Assembly: GCA_949286815.1 (NCBI GenBank)
Contig: CASEEB010000278.1
Coordinates: forward strand, 1 to 22,898
From: an uncultured Eubacteriales bacterium
GTDB lineage: Bacteria; Bacillota; Clostridia; Oscillospirales; CAG-272
Reading direction: 5' to 3'
DNA length: 22,898 nucleotides
Under the pieces are notes generated by a model. That model saw only the letters and a list, made by a program, of their open reading frames with translations. It was not told the origin of the DNA and ran no database searches. A program made the translations under genes and the position numbers. Position 1 is the stretch's first letter. Each line of letters begins with the position of its first letter. Positions 6,311 to 13,224 of this stretch are shown piece after piece.

Positions 6311-6943
6311 ATGAAAAAGGGTATTATCGGAAAGAAAGTTGGTATGACTCAGATTTTCGACGAAAAGGGAAATGTAATTCCCGTGACGGTCATTGAGGCA
6401 GGTCCGTGCGTTGTCGCGCAGAAGAAGACTGTCGAAAATGACGGATACGATGCTTTGCAGCTTGGTTTTTCCGATGTCAAGGAAAAGCATGTGAATAAAG
6501 CGGTAAAGGGTCACTTTGAAAAGGCGGGTGTTTCACTGAAAAGGCACCTTAAGGAGTTCCGCTTGGACGATTGCTCCGCATATAACGTTGGCGATGTCAT
6601 AACCGCCGATACCTTCGCCGCAGGCGACAAGGTCGACGTAACAGGTTTGACAAAGGGACGCGGATATACGGGCAGCATTAAAAGATGGAATCATCACATA
6701 CTCCGCATGACACACGGTACCGGTCCCGTTCACCGTCAGCCCGGTTCCATGGGTGCGAACAGTACACCTTCAAGAATATACAAAAACAAGAAGATGGCGG
6801 GTCAGTACGGTAACGAACAGGTTACTGTGCTCAATCTGAAAGTTGTCAAGATTGACAGCGAGAAAAATCTCATCGCGGTTAAAGGCGCGATTCCGGGCGC
6901 AAAGGACGGCATCGTATTTATCCGTGATTCGATTAAAGCGTAA
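6311..6943 (+). CDS. rplC: 50S ribosomal protein L3
   Basis: L3 is an early-assembly large-subunit protein near the peptidyl transferase centre. It has 210 residues. The start MKKGIIGKKVGMTQIFDEKG is typical, and the long internal extension that reaches the catalytic rRNA is present (MTHGTGPVHRQPGSMGAN, about 136-153). The conserved KMAGQYGNEQVTVLNLKVV follows. AGGAGG at 6299-6304 gives the start. Normal spacing to rplD (20 nt) contrasts with the wide structured gap before it. Confidence 0.98.
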   Translation: MKKGIIGKKVGMTQIFDEKGNVIPVTVIEAGPCVVAQKKTVENDGYDALQLGFSDVKEKHVNKAVKGHFEKAGVSLKRHLKEFRLDDCSAYNVGDVITADTFAAGDKVDVTGLTKGRGYTGSIKRWNHHILRMTHGTGPVHRQPGSMGANSTPSRIYKNKKMAGQYGNEQVTVLNLKVVKIDSEKNLIAVKGAIPGAKDGIVFIRDSIKA

Positions 6944-6963
6944 ACGGAAGGAGGAAATAAAAA

Positions 6964-7590
6964 ATGCCTACAGTTAAAGTATACAATATGGCCGGCGCGG
7001 AAGTCGGAACCATGGAGCTTTCGGACGTACTGTTCGGAGCGGAAAACGTAAACGCAGCAGTCCTCCATGCCGCAGTGAGAGCATATTTGCTCAATCAAAG
7101 ACAGGGTACGCAGTCCACACTTACACGCACAGAGGTTTCCGGCGGCGGAAGAAAGCCTTGGAGACAGAAGGGTACCGGAAGAGCGCGTCAGGGCTCTACG
7201 CGTTCGCCTCAGTGGACACACGGCGGAGTCGCGCTCGGTCCGAAACCGAGAAGCTACCGTACGGATATAAACAAGAAGACAAAGAGACTTGCTCTTATCG
7301 GAGCTCTTACGGATAAGGCGGCAAACGGAAGACTTATTGTGGTTGACGATATAAAGCTTGAAGAATTCAAGACAAAGACCATGGTCGCAATGTTCAAGGC
7401 GCTCGGAGCCGAGAAGAAGCCGCTTGTCGTGCTTCCCGAGGTTGACAAGCGCATAATAAAGAGCTGTTCCAATATTCCCGGAGCAAAGACCTGTCTGTAT
7501 AACACCATTAACGTTTACGACATACTCAATGCGGACGCATTTGTCGTCACCGTTGCGGCTGTTAAGATGCTTGAGGAGGTATACGCATAA
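6964..7590 (+). CDS. rplD: 50S ribosomal protein L4
   Basis: L4 lines the nascent peptide exit tunnel and helps early 50S assembly; in some gamma-proteobacteria it also represses the S10 operon. It has 208 residues. The tunnel loop is recognised by RTEVSGGGRKPWRQKGTGRA, then GSTRSPQWTHGGVALGPKPR (about 56-97), and the C-terminal half carries the usual LVVLPEVDK. GGAGG precedes the ATG, and its stop overlaps the rplW start by one base (TAATG), implying translational coupling. Whether it regulates this operon cannot be judged. Confidence 0.97.
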   Translation: MPTVKVYNMAGAEVGTMELSDVLFGAENVNAAVLHAAVRAYLLNQRQGTQSTLTRTEVSGGGRKPWRQKGTGRARQGSTRSPQWTHGGVALGPKPRSYRTDINKKTKRLALIGALTDKAANGRLIVVDDIKLEEFKTKTMVAMFKALGAEKKPLVVLPEVDKRIIKSCSNIPGAKTCLYNTINVYDILNADAFVVTVAAVKMLEEVYA

Positions 7591-7892
7591 TGAGAATGAT
7601 TGAAGATGTTATCATTAAGCCTGTAATATCCGAAGCAAGTATGGATATGATGAGCGCGGAATGCCCCAAATATGTTTTCAAGGTGGCAAAGACTGCGGAC
7701 AAGGCTGAAATAGCAAAGGCTGTCGAGACTATGTTCCCCGGCACCAAGGTCGAAGCGGTCAACACGATAAACATGAAGAGAAAGCCCAAGAGATACGGTG
7801 TGCATTACGGGTACACAAGCGCTTGGAAAAAAGCAATAGTAACGCTTACCAAGGACTCCAAGAAGATTGAGTTCTTTGAAGGCATGAACTGA
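7590..7892 (+). CDS. rplW: 50S ribosomal protein L23
   Basis: L23 sits at the exit of the peptide tunnel and is the docking site for trigger factor and the signal recognition particle. It has 100 residues, with the typical N-terminal IIKPVISEAS and the RNA-binding extension VNTINMKRKPKRYG. I use the ATG at 7590 because AGGAGGT ends about 9 nt upstream; an ATG two codons later (7596) is possible but farther from the site. It is directly coupled to rplD through TAATG. Confidence 0.96.
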   Translation: MRMIEDVIIKPVISEASMDMMSAECPKYVFKVAKTADKAEIAKAVETMFPGTKVEAVNTINMKRKPKRYGVHYGYTSAWKKAIVTLTKDSKKIEFFEGMN

Positions 7893-7909
7893 GAGGGAGG
7901 TCGAAATAA

Positions 7910-8746
7910 ATGGCAACATTAAAGTATAAACCGACGACACCCGCGAGAAGACACATGTCTGTCCCTGTATATAAGGATGTAATCACAAAGGATGTGCCTG
8001 AAAAGAGCCTTGTGGTAACAAAGAAAAAGCACGCGGGCAGAAACAGCTACGGACGCATTACCGTGCGTCACAGAGGCGGCGGAAACAAGGTCAAATACAG
8101 AATTATTGATTTCAAACGTCTGAGCACCGTTCCGGCGAATGTTATCGCTATAGAGTACGACCCCAACAGAACCGCGTATATCGCGCTTCTGCAGAATGAA
8201 TCGGGAGAAAAGAGCTACATCATCGCTCCCGAAGGACTTAAGGTGGGCGACAAGGTATATTCCGGCGCTGACGCCGACATAAAACCCGGCAACGCGCTGC
8301 CTATAGCCAATATACCGGTAGGTACCTTTATAAACAACATTGAACTTTATCCCGGCAAGGGCTCGCAGCTTGTCAGAAGCGCCGGCGCCGCAGCGCAGCT
8401 TTTGTCAAAAGAGAGCAACGGCATGGCACAGGTCAGACTTCCCTCCGGAGAGGTTCGTTTTGTAAGACTTGACTGCAAGGCGGTTATAGGTCAGGTCGGA
8501 AATATTGACCATGATACCGTAAAAGTAGGTAAAGCCGGAAAAACAAGACACAAGGGAATCCGTCCGACGGTGCGCGGTTCGGTAATGAACCCGTGCGATC
8601 ACCCGCACGGAGGCGGTGAAGGAAAGTCTCCGATTGGTCATCCTTCGCCCATGACGCCTTGGGGCAAGCCTGCGCTCGGTCTTAAGACCAGAAACAAGAA
8701 GGCACGCACCGACAAATTCATCGTAAAACGCAGAAATGCTAAATAA
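7910..8746 (+). CDS. rplB: 50S ribosomal protein L2
   Basis: L2 is the largest core protein of 50S, needed for subunit joining and peptidyl transfer. It has 278 residues, standard. The C-terminal signature with the functionally important histidine is present as DHPHGGGEGKSPIGHP (about 226-241). It is followed by MTPWGKPALGLKTRNKK. The SH3-like and OB parts show GRNSYGRITVRHRGGGNK and YDPNRTAYIALL. A GAGGGAGG site precedes the start. No anomaly. Confidence 0.98.
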   Translation: MATLKYKPTTPARRHMSVPVYKDVITKDVPEKSLVVTKKKHAGRNSYGRITVRHRGGGNKVKYRIIDFKRLSTVPANVIAIEYDPNRTAYIALLQNESGEKSYIIAPEGLKVGDKVYSGADADIKPGNALPIANIPVGTFINNIELYPGKGSQLVRSAGAAAQLLSKESNGMAQVRLPSGEVRFVRLDCKAVIGQVGNIDHDTVKVGKAGKTRHKGIRPTVRGSVMNPCDHPHGGGEGKSPIGHPSPMTPWGKPALGLKTRNKKARTDKFIVKRRNAK

Positions 8747-8762
8747 GGAGGAGGGAATATAA

Positions 8763-9044
8763 ATGAGCAGAAGCCTTAAAAAAGCGCCTTTCGTTGAAGA
8801 AAAGCTTTATGCGCGCATTTGCGCAATGAATGAAAAAGGCGAGAAGAAGGTAATGAAGACCTGGTCTCGCGCTTCCACGATATTCCCGGAGTTTGTCGGT
8901 CACACAATCGCCGTGTACGACGGCAGAAAACATGTTCCGGTATATGTAACGGAAGATATGGTAGGACATAAGCTCGGCGAGTTTGCTCCTACGAGAACAT
9001 TCAAGGGACACGCCGGTTCCAAGACATCCAATAACGGTAAGTAA
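8763..9044 (+). CDS. rpsS: 30S ribosomal protein S19
   Basis: S19 is a head protein that contacts the A-site finger and the 50S bridge. It has 93 residues. The start MSRSLKKAPFVEEKL and the conserved TIFPEFVGHTIAVYDGRKHV and GEFAPTRTFKGH are all present. AGGAGG at 8746-8751, overlapping the rplB stop, is the binding site. Gene spacing is normal for the operon. Confidence 0.98.
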   Translation: MSRSLKKAPFVEEKLYARICAMNEKGEKKVMKTWSRASTIFPEFVGHTIAVYDGRKHVPVYVTEDMVGHKLGEFAPTRTFKGHAGSKTSNNGK

Positions 9045-9067
9045 TACAAAGGGAGGACTGAAAAAGT

Positions 9068-9403
9068 ATGGAAGCAAAAGCATATCTCAAATATGCGAGA
9101 ATATCCCCGCGTAAGGTTAAGATCGTTCTCGACCTCATAAGAGGCAAGGATGCAGGAGCGGCTTTGGCAATTCTCAAAAACACACCCAGGAGCGCATCCG
9201 AATATCTTATCAAGCTGCTGGGAAGTGCGATTGCAAACGCGGAGAATAATTTTCACATGGATTCATCGAGGCTCTATGTCTCCGAGTGTTTTGTGACTCC
9301 CGGACCGACTCTCAAAAGAATAATGCCGAGAGCCAAGGGAAGCGCGGACAGGATCCTTAAGAGAACAAGCCACGTCACAATCGTGGTTAAAGAAAGAGAC
9401 TGA
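9068..9403 (+). CDS. rplV: 50S ribosomal protein L22
   Basis: L22 spans the large subunit, and its beta-hairpin narrows the exit tunnel opposite L4; mutations there give macrolide resistance in other bacteria. It has 111 residues. The segment ARISPRKVKIVLDLIRGKD opens the protein. The tunnel hairpin corresponds to TPGPTLKRIMPRAKGSADRI (about 77-96), with no unusual insertion, and it ends SHVTIVVKERD. GGGAGG precedes the ATG. Confidence 0.98.
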   Translation: MEAKAYLKYARISPRKVKIVLDLIRGKDAGAALAILKNTPRSASEYLIKLLGSAIANAENNFHMDSSRLYVSECFVTPGPTLKRIMPRAKGSADRILKRTSHVTIVVKERD

Positions 9404-9423
9404 GAAAGGGAGGACAAGAGCAG

Positions 9424-10236
9424 ATGGGTCAGAAGGTTAATCCCCACGGCTTGCGTGTGGGCATAATTAAAAACTGGGATTCGAGATGGTTCGCAAAGGA
9501 CGAAGTTTTCGGCGACACTCTTGTATCCGACTATAATATCAGAAAATATCTGAAGAAAGAACTGCAGGACGCGGGCATCCCGAAAATCGAGATTGAGCGC
9601 GACAGCCGCAGGGTAAGAGTATTTATTCACTGCGCGAAGCCCGGAATGGTTATCGGAAAAGGCGGTGTGGAAATAGAAAAGTACAAGGCGCAGCTTGAGA
9701 AAATGGTCGGTATGCCGGTTTCTCTCAATGTCGTTGAGGTCAGACAGCCCGATCTTGACGCTCAGCTCGTCGCGGAAAATATCGCGTCTCAGCTTGAAAA
9801 GCGTATATCCTTCCGCCGTGCCATGAAAATGGCTATAAGAAACACCATGAGACTTGGCGCAAAGGGAATCAAGATCACATGCGGCGGACGCCTCGGCGGC
9901 GCGGAAATCGCGAGAAGCGAGCACTACCATGAGGGAACGATTCCGCTTCAGACTCTCAGGGCCGACATTGATTACGGTTTCTGGGAAGCAAATACCACAT
10001 ACGGCAAGATCGGCGTAAAGGTGTGGATTTACAAGGGTGAAGTTCTCAATGAAGTAAACCGTCCCGCTCAACAGCAGAACGCGGACAGAAGAGACAACCG
10101 CCAGGACAGAAGACAGAACGGCGACAGACGCGACAGAAGAAACGGCGGCAACCGTCAGGGACAGGACCGCAGGGACAGAGCGCCCAGAGCCGACAGAACA
10201 CAGAGAGACGGAGGTGCTAAAAATGTTAATGCCTAA
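9424..10236 (+). CDS. rpsC: 30S ribosomal protein S3 with long basic/acidic tail
   Basis: S3 forms part of the mRNA entry tunnel and, with S4, the ribosomal helicase. The protein has 270 residues. The type II KH domain carries GMVIGKGGVEIEKYKAQLEK (about 77-96). The S3 C-terminal domain follows, with RRAMKMAIRNTMRLGAKGIK and YGFWEANTTYGKIGVKVWIY. From about residue 215 an extra 55-residue tail made almost only of R, D, N, Q and G (QDRRQNGDRRDRRNGG) extends the usual 210-220-residue protein. It is probably disordered. The stop overlaps the rplP start by 14 nt, and the last codons hold the rplP ribosome binding site. Confidence 0.97.
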   Translation: MGQKVNPHGLRVGIIKNWDSRWFAKDEVFGDTLVSDYNIRKYLKKELQDAGIPKIEIERDSRRVRVFIHCAKPGMVIGKGGVEIEKYKAQLEKMVGMPVSLNVVEVRQPDLDAQLVAENIASQLEKRISFRRAMKMAIRNTMRLGAKGIKITCGGRLGGAEIARSEHYHEGTIPLQTLRADIDYGFWEANTTYGKIGVKVWIYKGEVLNEVNRPAQQQNADRRDNRQDRRQNGDRRDRRNGGNRQGQDRRDRAPRADRTQRDGGAKNVNA

Positions 10237-10645
10237 AAGAGTTAAGTACCGTCGTGTGCAGCGCGGAAGACTTAAGGGTAAAGCATCAAGAGGCAACACT
10301 GTTTCAAACGGTTCATACGGCCTTGTGGCGCTTGAGCCGGCTTGGATTACAAGCAACCAGATAGAAGCAGCCCGTATTGCAATGACGCGTTATATAAAGC
10401 GTGGCGGTCAGGTGTGGATAAAGATATTCCCGGATAAGCCTATCACAGAGAAGCCCGCTGAGACCCGTATGGGTTCCGGTAAGGGTTCTCCGGAATATTG
10501 GGTAGCTGTAGTAAAGCCGGGCAGAGTAATGTTTGAAATGGTCGGGGTTACCGAAGAGATTGCGCGCGAGGCTATGCGTCTTGCGGGTCATAAGCTCCCC
10601 ATTAAAACAAAGTTTGTGAAAAAAGAAGAGAAGAAGGAGGCATAA
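10223..10645 (+). CDS. rplP: 50S ribosomal protein L16
   Basis: L16 sits at the A-site tRNA elbow and binds late in 50S assembly. It has 140 residues. I place the start at ATG 10223 (MLMPKRVKYRRV), as in homologues, with GGAGGTG at 10210-10216 6 nt upstream. An in-frame GTG at 10214 lies inside that binding site and is unlikely, and the ATG at 10229 would put the site 12 nt away. Conserved segments are WITSNQIEAARIAMTRYIKR, KPAETRMGSGKGSPEYWVAV and AMRLAGHKLPIKTKFV. The coding region overlaps rpsC by 14 nt. Confidence 0.97.
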   Translation: MLMPKRVKYRRVQRGRLKGKASRGNTVSNGSYGLVALEPAWITSNQIEAARIAMTRYIKRGGQVWIKIFPDKPITEKPAETRMGSGKGSPEYWVAVVKPGRVMFEMVGVTEEIAREAMRLAGHKLPIKTKFVKKEEKKEA

Positions 10646-10649
10646 GCTC

Positions 10650-10838
10650 ATGAAGGCAAAGGAACTCAGAGAAATGACAGCGGAAGAGCTCAACGCGAAG
10701 CTTACGGAACTTAAAAAAGAGCTTTTCAACCTCCGTTTTCAACATGCGGTAAATCAGCTTGAAAATCCTCACAAGATGACAGAGGTAAAGCATGATATCG
10801 CGCGTGTTCTGACAGTTCTCAGAGAGAAGAACGCATAA
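10650..10838 (+). CDS. rpmC: 50S ribosomal protein L29
   Basis: A small two-helix protein (62 residues) at the tunnel exit beside L23, contributing to the docking surface for trigger factor and SRP. The typical MKAKELREMTAEELNAKL start is followed by LKKELFNLRFQHAVNQLENP and IARVLTVLREKN. AGGAGG at 10634-10639 inside the end of rplP gives tight coupling (4-nt gap). Confidence 0.97.
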   Translation: MKAKELREMTAEELNAKLTELKKELFNLRFQHAVNQLENPHKMTEVKHDIARVLTVLREKNA

Positions 10839-10850
10839 GGAGGGGCAGTC

Positions 10851-11114
10851 ATGACAGAACAGAGACAAACACTCAGAAAAGTAAGAGTAGGCATGGTTGT
10901 CAGCGATAAGATGGATAAGACCGTTGTGATAGCTATCGAGGACAACGTAAAGCATCCCGTATACGGAAAAATCATCAAGCATACCCTCAAGGTTCACGCT
11001 CACGATGAGAAAAACGAGTGCGGCGTCGGTGACAAGGTCAAGATTATGGAGACAAGACCGCTTTCCAAGACAAAGAGATGGCGTGTAGTCGAAATAATCG
11101 AAAAGGCTAAATAA
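10851..11114 (+). CDS. rpsQ: 30S ribosomal protein S17
   Basis: S17 is a primary 16S rRNA-binding protein of the small-subunit body (OB fold). It has 87 residues. Conserved strands are seen in RKVRVGMVVSDKMDKTVVIA, then VYGKIIKHTLKVHAHDE, GDKVKIMETRPLSKTKRWR and VVEIIEKAK. AGGAGG at 10838-10843 precedes it. A slightly wide 69-nt gap to rplN follows, in which I see only a short TCGAATTCGA palindrome and no convincing promoter. Confidence 0.97.
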   Translation: MTEQRQTLRKVRVGMVVSDKMDKTVVIAIEDNVKHPVYGKIIKHTLKVHAHDEKNECGVGDKVKIMETRPLSKTKRWRVVEIIEKAK

Positions 11115-11183
11115 TCAGGTATATAAAAATATCGAATTCGAATAGTAGGTACGTCGAAGCGTATTGAAACAGTAGGAGGAAAA

Positions 11184-11552
11184 ATGATTCAACAGCAGAC
11201 ATTGATGAAAGTCGCCGACAATACCGGCGCCAAAGAGCTGATGTGCATTCGCGTTCTGGGCGGAACAGGCCGCAGATACGGAAATATCGGCGATGTTGTG
11301 GTTTGCTCGGTAAAAAAAGCAATACCCGGCGGAATGGTTAAAAAAGGCGATGTTGTAAAGGCTGTAATAGTGAGAAGCGTACACGGCACTAAGCGCGCGG
11401 ACGGTTCTTACATTAAATTTGACGAAAACGCAGCCGTAATTATAAGAGAAGATAATACACCCAGAGGAACACGTATTTTCGGCCCTGTGGCAAGAGAGTT
11501 GCGTGAGAGAGATTTCCTTAAGATTCTTTCTCTGGCTCCCGAAGTACTTTAA
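11184..11552 (+). CDS. rplN: 50S ribosomal protein L14
   Basis: L14 is a highly conserved protein at the 30S-50S interface and the binding site of the silencing factor RsfS. It has 122 residues, exactly the family length. MIQQQTLMKVADNTGAKELM opens it, and it contains GNIGDVVVCSVKKAIPGG and ends in LRERDFLKILSLAPEVL. AGGAGG at 11174-11179 provides the start. This is the first gene of the classical spc section. Confidence 0.98.
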   Translation: MIQQQTLMKVADNTGAKELMCIRVLGGTGRRYGNIGDVVVCSVKKAIPGGMVKKGDVVKAVIVRSVHGTKRADGSYIKFDENAAVIIREDNTPRGTRIFGPVARELRERDFLKILSLAPEVL

Positions 11553-11566
11553 GGAGGTATCGCGAT

Positions 11567-11902
11567 ATGTCAAAGCTTCATATAAAGACCGGCGACACTG
11601 TTGTGGTGCTTTCCGGCAACTCAAAGGGTGTAAAGGGTGAGGTCATAGCGACATCTCCCAAGGAAGGAAAAGTAATCGTTAAGGGCGCCAATATAATTCA
11701 TAAGCATGTAAAGCCCCGCAGACAGGGTGAGACCGGCGGAATAATCGACGCTGAGGGCGCAATGTACGCTTCAAAGGTCGCGCTTTACTGCCCCGATTGC
11801 GAAAAAGGCGTGCGTACGCACACAGAAATAATTGATAACAAAAAGATCCGTGTATGCTCCGGAAAAAGAGACGGTAAGCCTTGCGGTCATAAGTTTGATT
11901 GA
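11567..11902 (+). CDS. rplX: 50S ribosomal protein L24 with Cys4 C-terminal extension
   Basis: L24 is an assembly-initiator protein near the tunnel exit. It has 111 residues. The KOW motif lies in KTGDTVVVLSGNSKGVKGEV, followed by KHVKPRRQGETGGII. The C-terminal part has four cysteines at 75, 78, 97 and 106 (CPDC, then VCSGKRDGKPCGH), compatible with a small zinc ribbon. The second pair is spread by eight residues instead of two, which is unusual. GGAGGT precedes the ATG. Zinc binding is inferred, not shown. Confidence 0.96.
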   Translation: MSKLHIKTGDTVVVLSGNSKGVKGEVIATSPKEGKVIVKGANIIHKHVKPRRQGETGGIIDAEGAMYASKVALYCPDCEKGVRTHTEIIDNKKIRVCSGKRDGKPCGHKFD

Positions 11903-11916
11903 GGAGGTAGCGAGAA

Positions 11917-12456
11917 ATGTCAAGACTTAAAGATTTATATGTTTCAGAGGCAGCTCCCGCCCTCATGAAAAAGTATTCCTATAAAAGCGTAATGCAGATT
12001 CCGAAGTTTGACAAGATAGTTATCAATATCGGAGCCGGCGACGCAAAGGAAAATTCAAAGGTTATCGATTCAATAATAAATGACCTTACAATTATCTCCG
12101 GACAGAAGGCTGTTCCCACGTACGCAAAGAAATCAGTCGCAAACTTCAAGCTCCGCGAGGGCATGAAGATAGGCGCGAAGGTTACACTTCGCGGCGAGAA
12201 GATGTATGAGTTCATGGACAGACTTTTCAACTTCGCGCTTCCCAGAGTCCGTGACTTCAAGGGTATCAATCCCAATGCTTTCGACGGACGCGGAAATTAT
12301 TCGCTCGGTCTAAAGGAACAGCTTATATTCCCCGAGATTGAGTACGATAAGGTGGATAAGATCCGCGGAATGGACATCTGTTTTGTCACGACGGCACAGA
12401 CGGATGACGAGGCAAGAGAGCTGCTTTCACTTATGGGCGCTCCCTTTGCGAGATAA
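11917..12456 (+). CDS. rplE: 50S ribosomal protein L5
   Basis: L5 binds 5S rRNA in the central protuberance and contacts P-site tRNA. It has 179 residues, standard. Family segments: PKFDKIVINIGAGDAKENSK, AVPTYAKKSVANFKLREG, LPRVRDFKGINPNAFDGRGN and DKIRGMDICFVTTAQTD. GAGGAGG overlapping the rplX stop gives the start. In E. coli the S8 repressor binds the spc mRNA near this gene; here no special structure was seen at its start. Confidence 0.98.
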   Translation: MSRLKDLYVSEAAPALMKKYSYKSVMQIPKFDKIVINIGAGDAKENSKVIDSIINDLTIISGQKAVPTYAKKSVANFKLREGMKIGAKVTLRGEKMYEFMDRLFNFALPRVRDFKGINPNAFDGRGNYSLGLKEQLIFPEIEYDKVDKIRGMDICFVTTAQTDDEARELLSLMGAPFAR

Positions 12457-12471
12457 TCGGAGGTAAAGATA

Positions 12472-12657
12472 ATGGCTAAAAAGTCAATGATACTCAAGCA
12501 GCAGAAGCCCCAGAAGTATTCCACAAGAGAATACAACAGATGCAAAATCTGCGGACGTCCCCACGCTTATATGCGCAAATACGGAATATGCAGAATCTGC
12601 TTCAGAAATCTTGCGTATAAGGGCGAGATTCCCGGCGTCAAAAAGTCAAGCTGGTAA
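12472..12657 (+). CDS. rpsN: 30S ribosomal protein S14, zinc (type Z) form
   Basis: S14 is a late-assembling head protein. The short 61-residue form with zinc ligands Cys24, Cys27, Cys40 and Cys43 (CKICGRP, then GICRICFR) is the zinc-dependent paralogue, which is the usual one at this operon position in Gram-positives. The C-terminus GEIPGVKKSSW is typical. GGAGG about 9 nt upstream gives the start. A 150-nt structured gap to rpsH follows, much wider than normal. Confidence 0.98.
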   Translation: MAKKSMILKQQKPQKYSTREYNRCKICGRPHAYMRKYGICRICFRNLAYKGEIPGVKKSSW

Positions 12658-12681
12658 TATCCTTATCGAAATTTAAGTGTT

Positions 12682-12770
12682 GGTTTGAAAACCCCTAACT
12701 ACCGGAAGGAAGTTAATCGCATCATCCTTTGCGTTGGACTTAACCGCCGGTATGCGGCCAGAATTTGTGG
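12682..12770 (+). promoter_or_regulatory. Nested hairpin between rpsN and rpsH, candidate regulatory RNA
   Basis: TACCGG (12700-12705) pairs with CCGGTA (12747-12752), GTTAA (12712-12716) with TTAAC (12740-12744), and CGC (12718-12720) with GCG (12731-12733). A small GGTT/AACC hairpin (12682-12693) precedes it. The element ends about 40 nt before the rpsH ribosome binding site. S8 is the known spc-operon repressor in E. coli, so autoregulation by S8 is a reasonable but untested idea. Confidence 0.55.
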
Positions 12771-12807
12771 CAGCAAGAAAGTTTACTTGCATCAGGAGGA
12801 AAGAAAA

Positions 12808-13203
12808 ATGCAGATATCCGATGTTATTGCCGATATGCTCACAAGAATAAGAAACGCAAGCAATGTAAAGCACGCGACAGTTGACATTCCGGCATCGAAC
12901 ATGAAAGAAGCAATAGCTAAGATCCTTGTTGAAGAGGGTTATATCAAAAGCTATGAAGTAATTGACGACGGAAAGCAGGGAATACTCAGAGTGACCCTTA
13001 AGTATGTCGGCAAACAGAAGGTAATAAGAGGTCTTAAGCGTGTGTCAAAGCCCGGTTTGCGTATATATGCCGGCTATGAAAACATGCCTAAGGTTATGAA
13101 CGGACTTGGAATCGCGATTGTGTCCACGTCCAAGGGAATAATGACAGACAAGAAAGCACGCGCGCTGAAAGTCGGCGGCGAAGTGCTTGCGTTTGTATGG
13201 TAA
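12808..13203 (+). CDS. rpsH: 30S ribosomal protein S8
   Basis: S8 binds helix 21 of 16S rRNA and organises the central domain of 30S; in E. coli it represses the spc operon. The 131-residue start MQISDVIADMLTRIRNA at ATG 12808 is fixed by AGGAGGA (12794-12800). A longer frame to 12685 would add 41 residues that run through the upstream hairpin and do not belong to the family. Conserved end: GLGIAIVSTSKGIMTDKKAR, then GGEVLAFVW. Confidence 0.97.
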   Translation: MQISDVIADMLTRIRNASNVKHATVDIPASNMKEAIAKILVEEGYIKSYEVIDDGKQGILRVTLKYVGKQKVIRGLKRVSKPGLRIYAGYENMPKVMNGLGIAIVSTSKGIMTDKKARALKVGGEVLAFVW

Positions 13204-13224
13204 TAGACGGGAGGTATACTTGAT

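Noticed and set aside
10080..10200. Repeated GACAGA-like units, considered as a tandem repeat or CRISPR
   Set aside because: The units are short, imperfect and codon-phased for the Arg/Asp-rich S3 tail; no spacers of uniform length exist.
10214..10222. GTG start for L16
   Set aside because: The GTG is part of the GGAGGTG ribosome binding site used by the ATG at 10223.
9274..10356. A 360-codon open frame on the - strand
   Set aside because: It lies opposite rpsC, rplV and rplP, whose protein similarity is unmistakable; it has no family match and reads as a long low-complexity Ser/Val/Leu chain, an antisense artefact.
11115..11183. Possible promoter or RNA element between rpsQ and rplN
   Set aside because: Only a short TCGAATTCGA palindrome is present; no -35/-10 pair with proper spacing and no convincing hairpin.
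12685..12807. N-terminal extension of S8 by 41 residues
   Set aside because: It includes the nested hairpin, lacks its own binding site and is not found in the S8 family; the start at 12808 has AGGAGGA.
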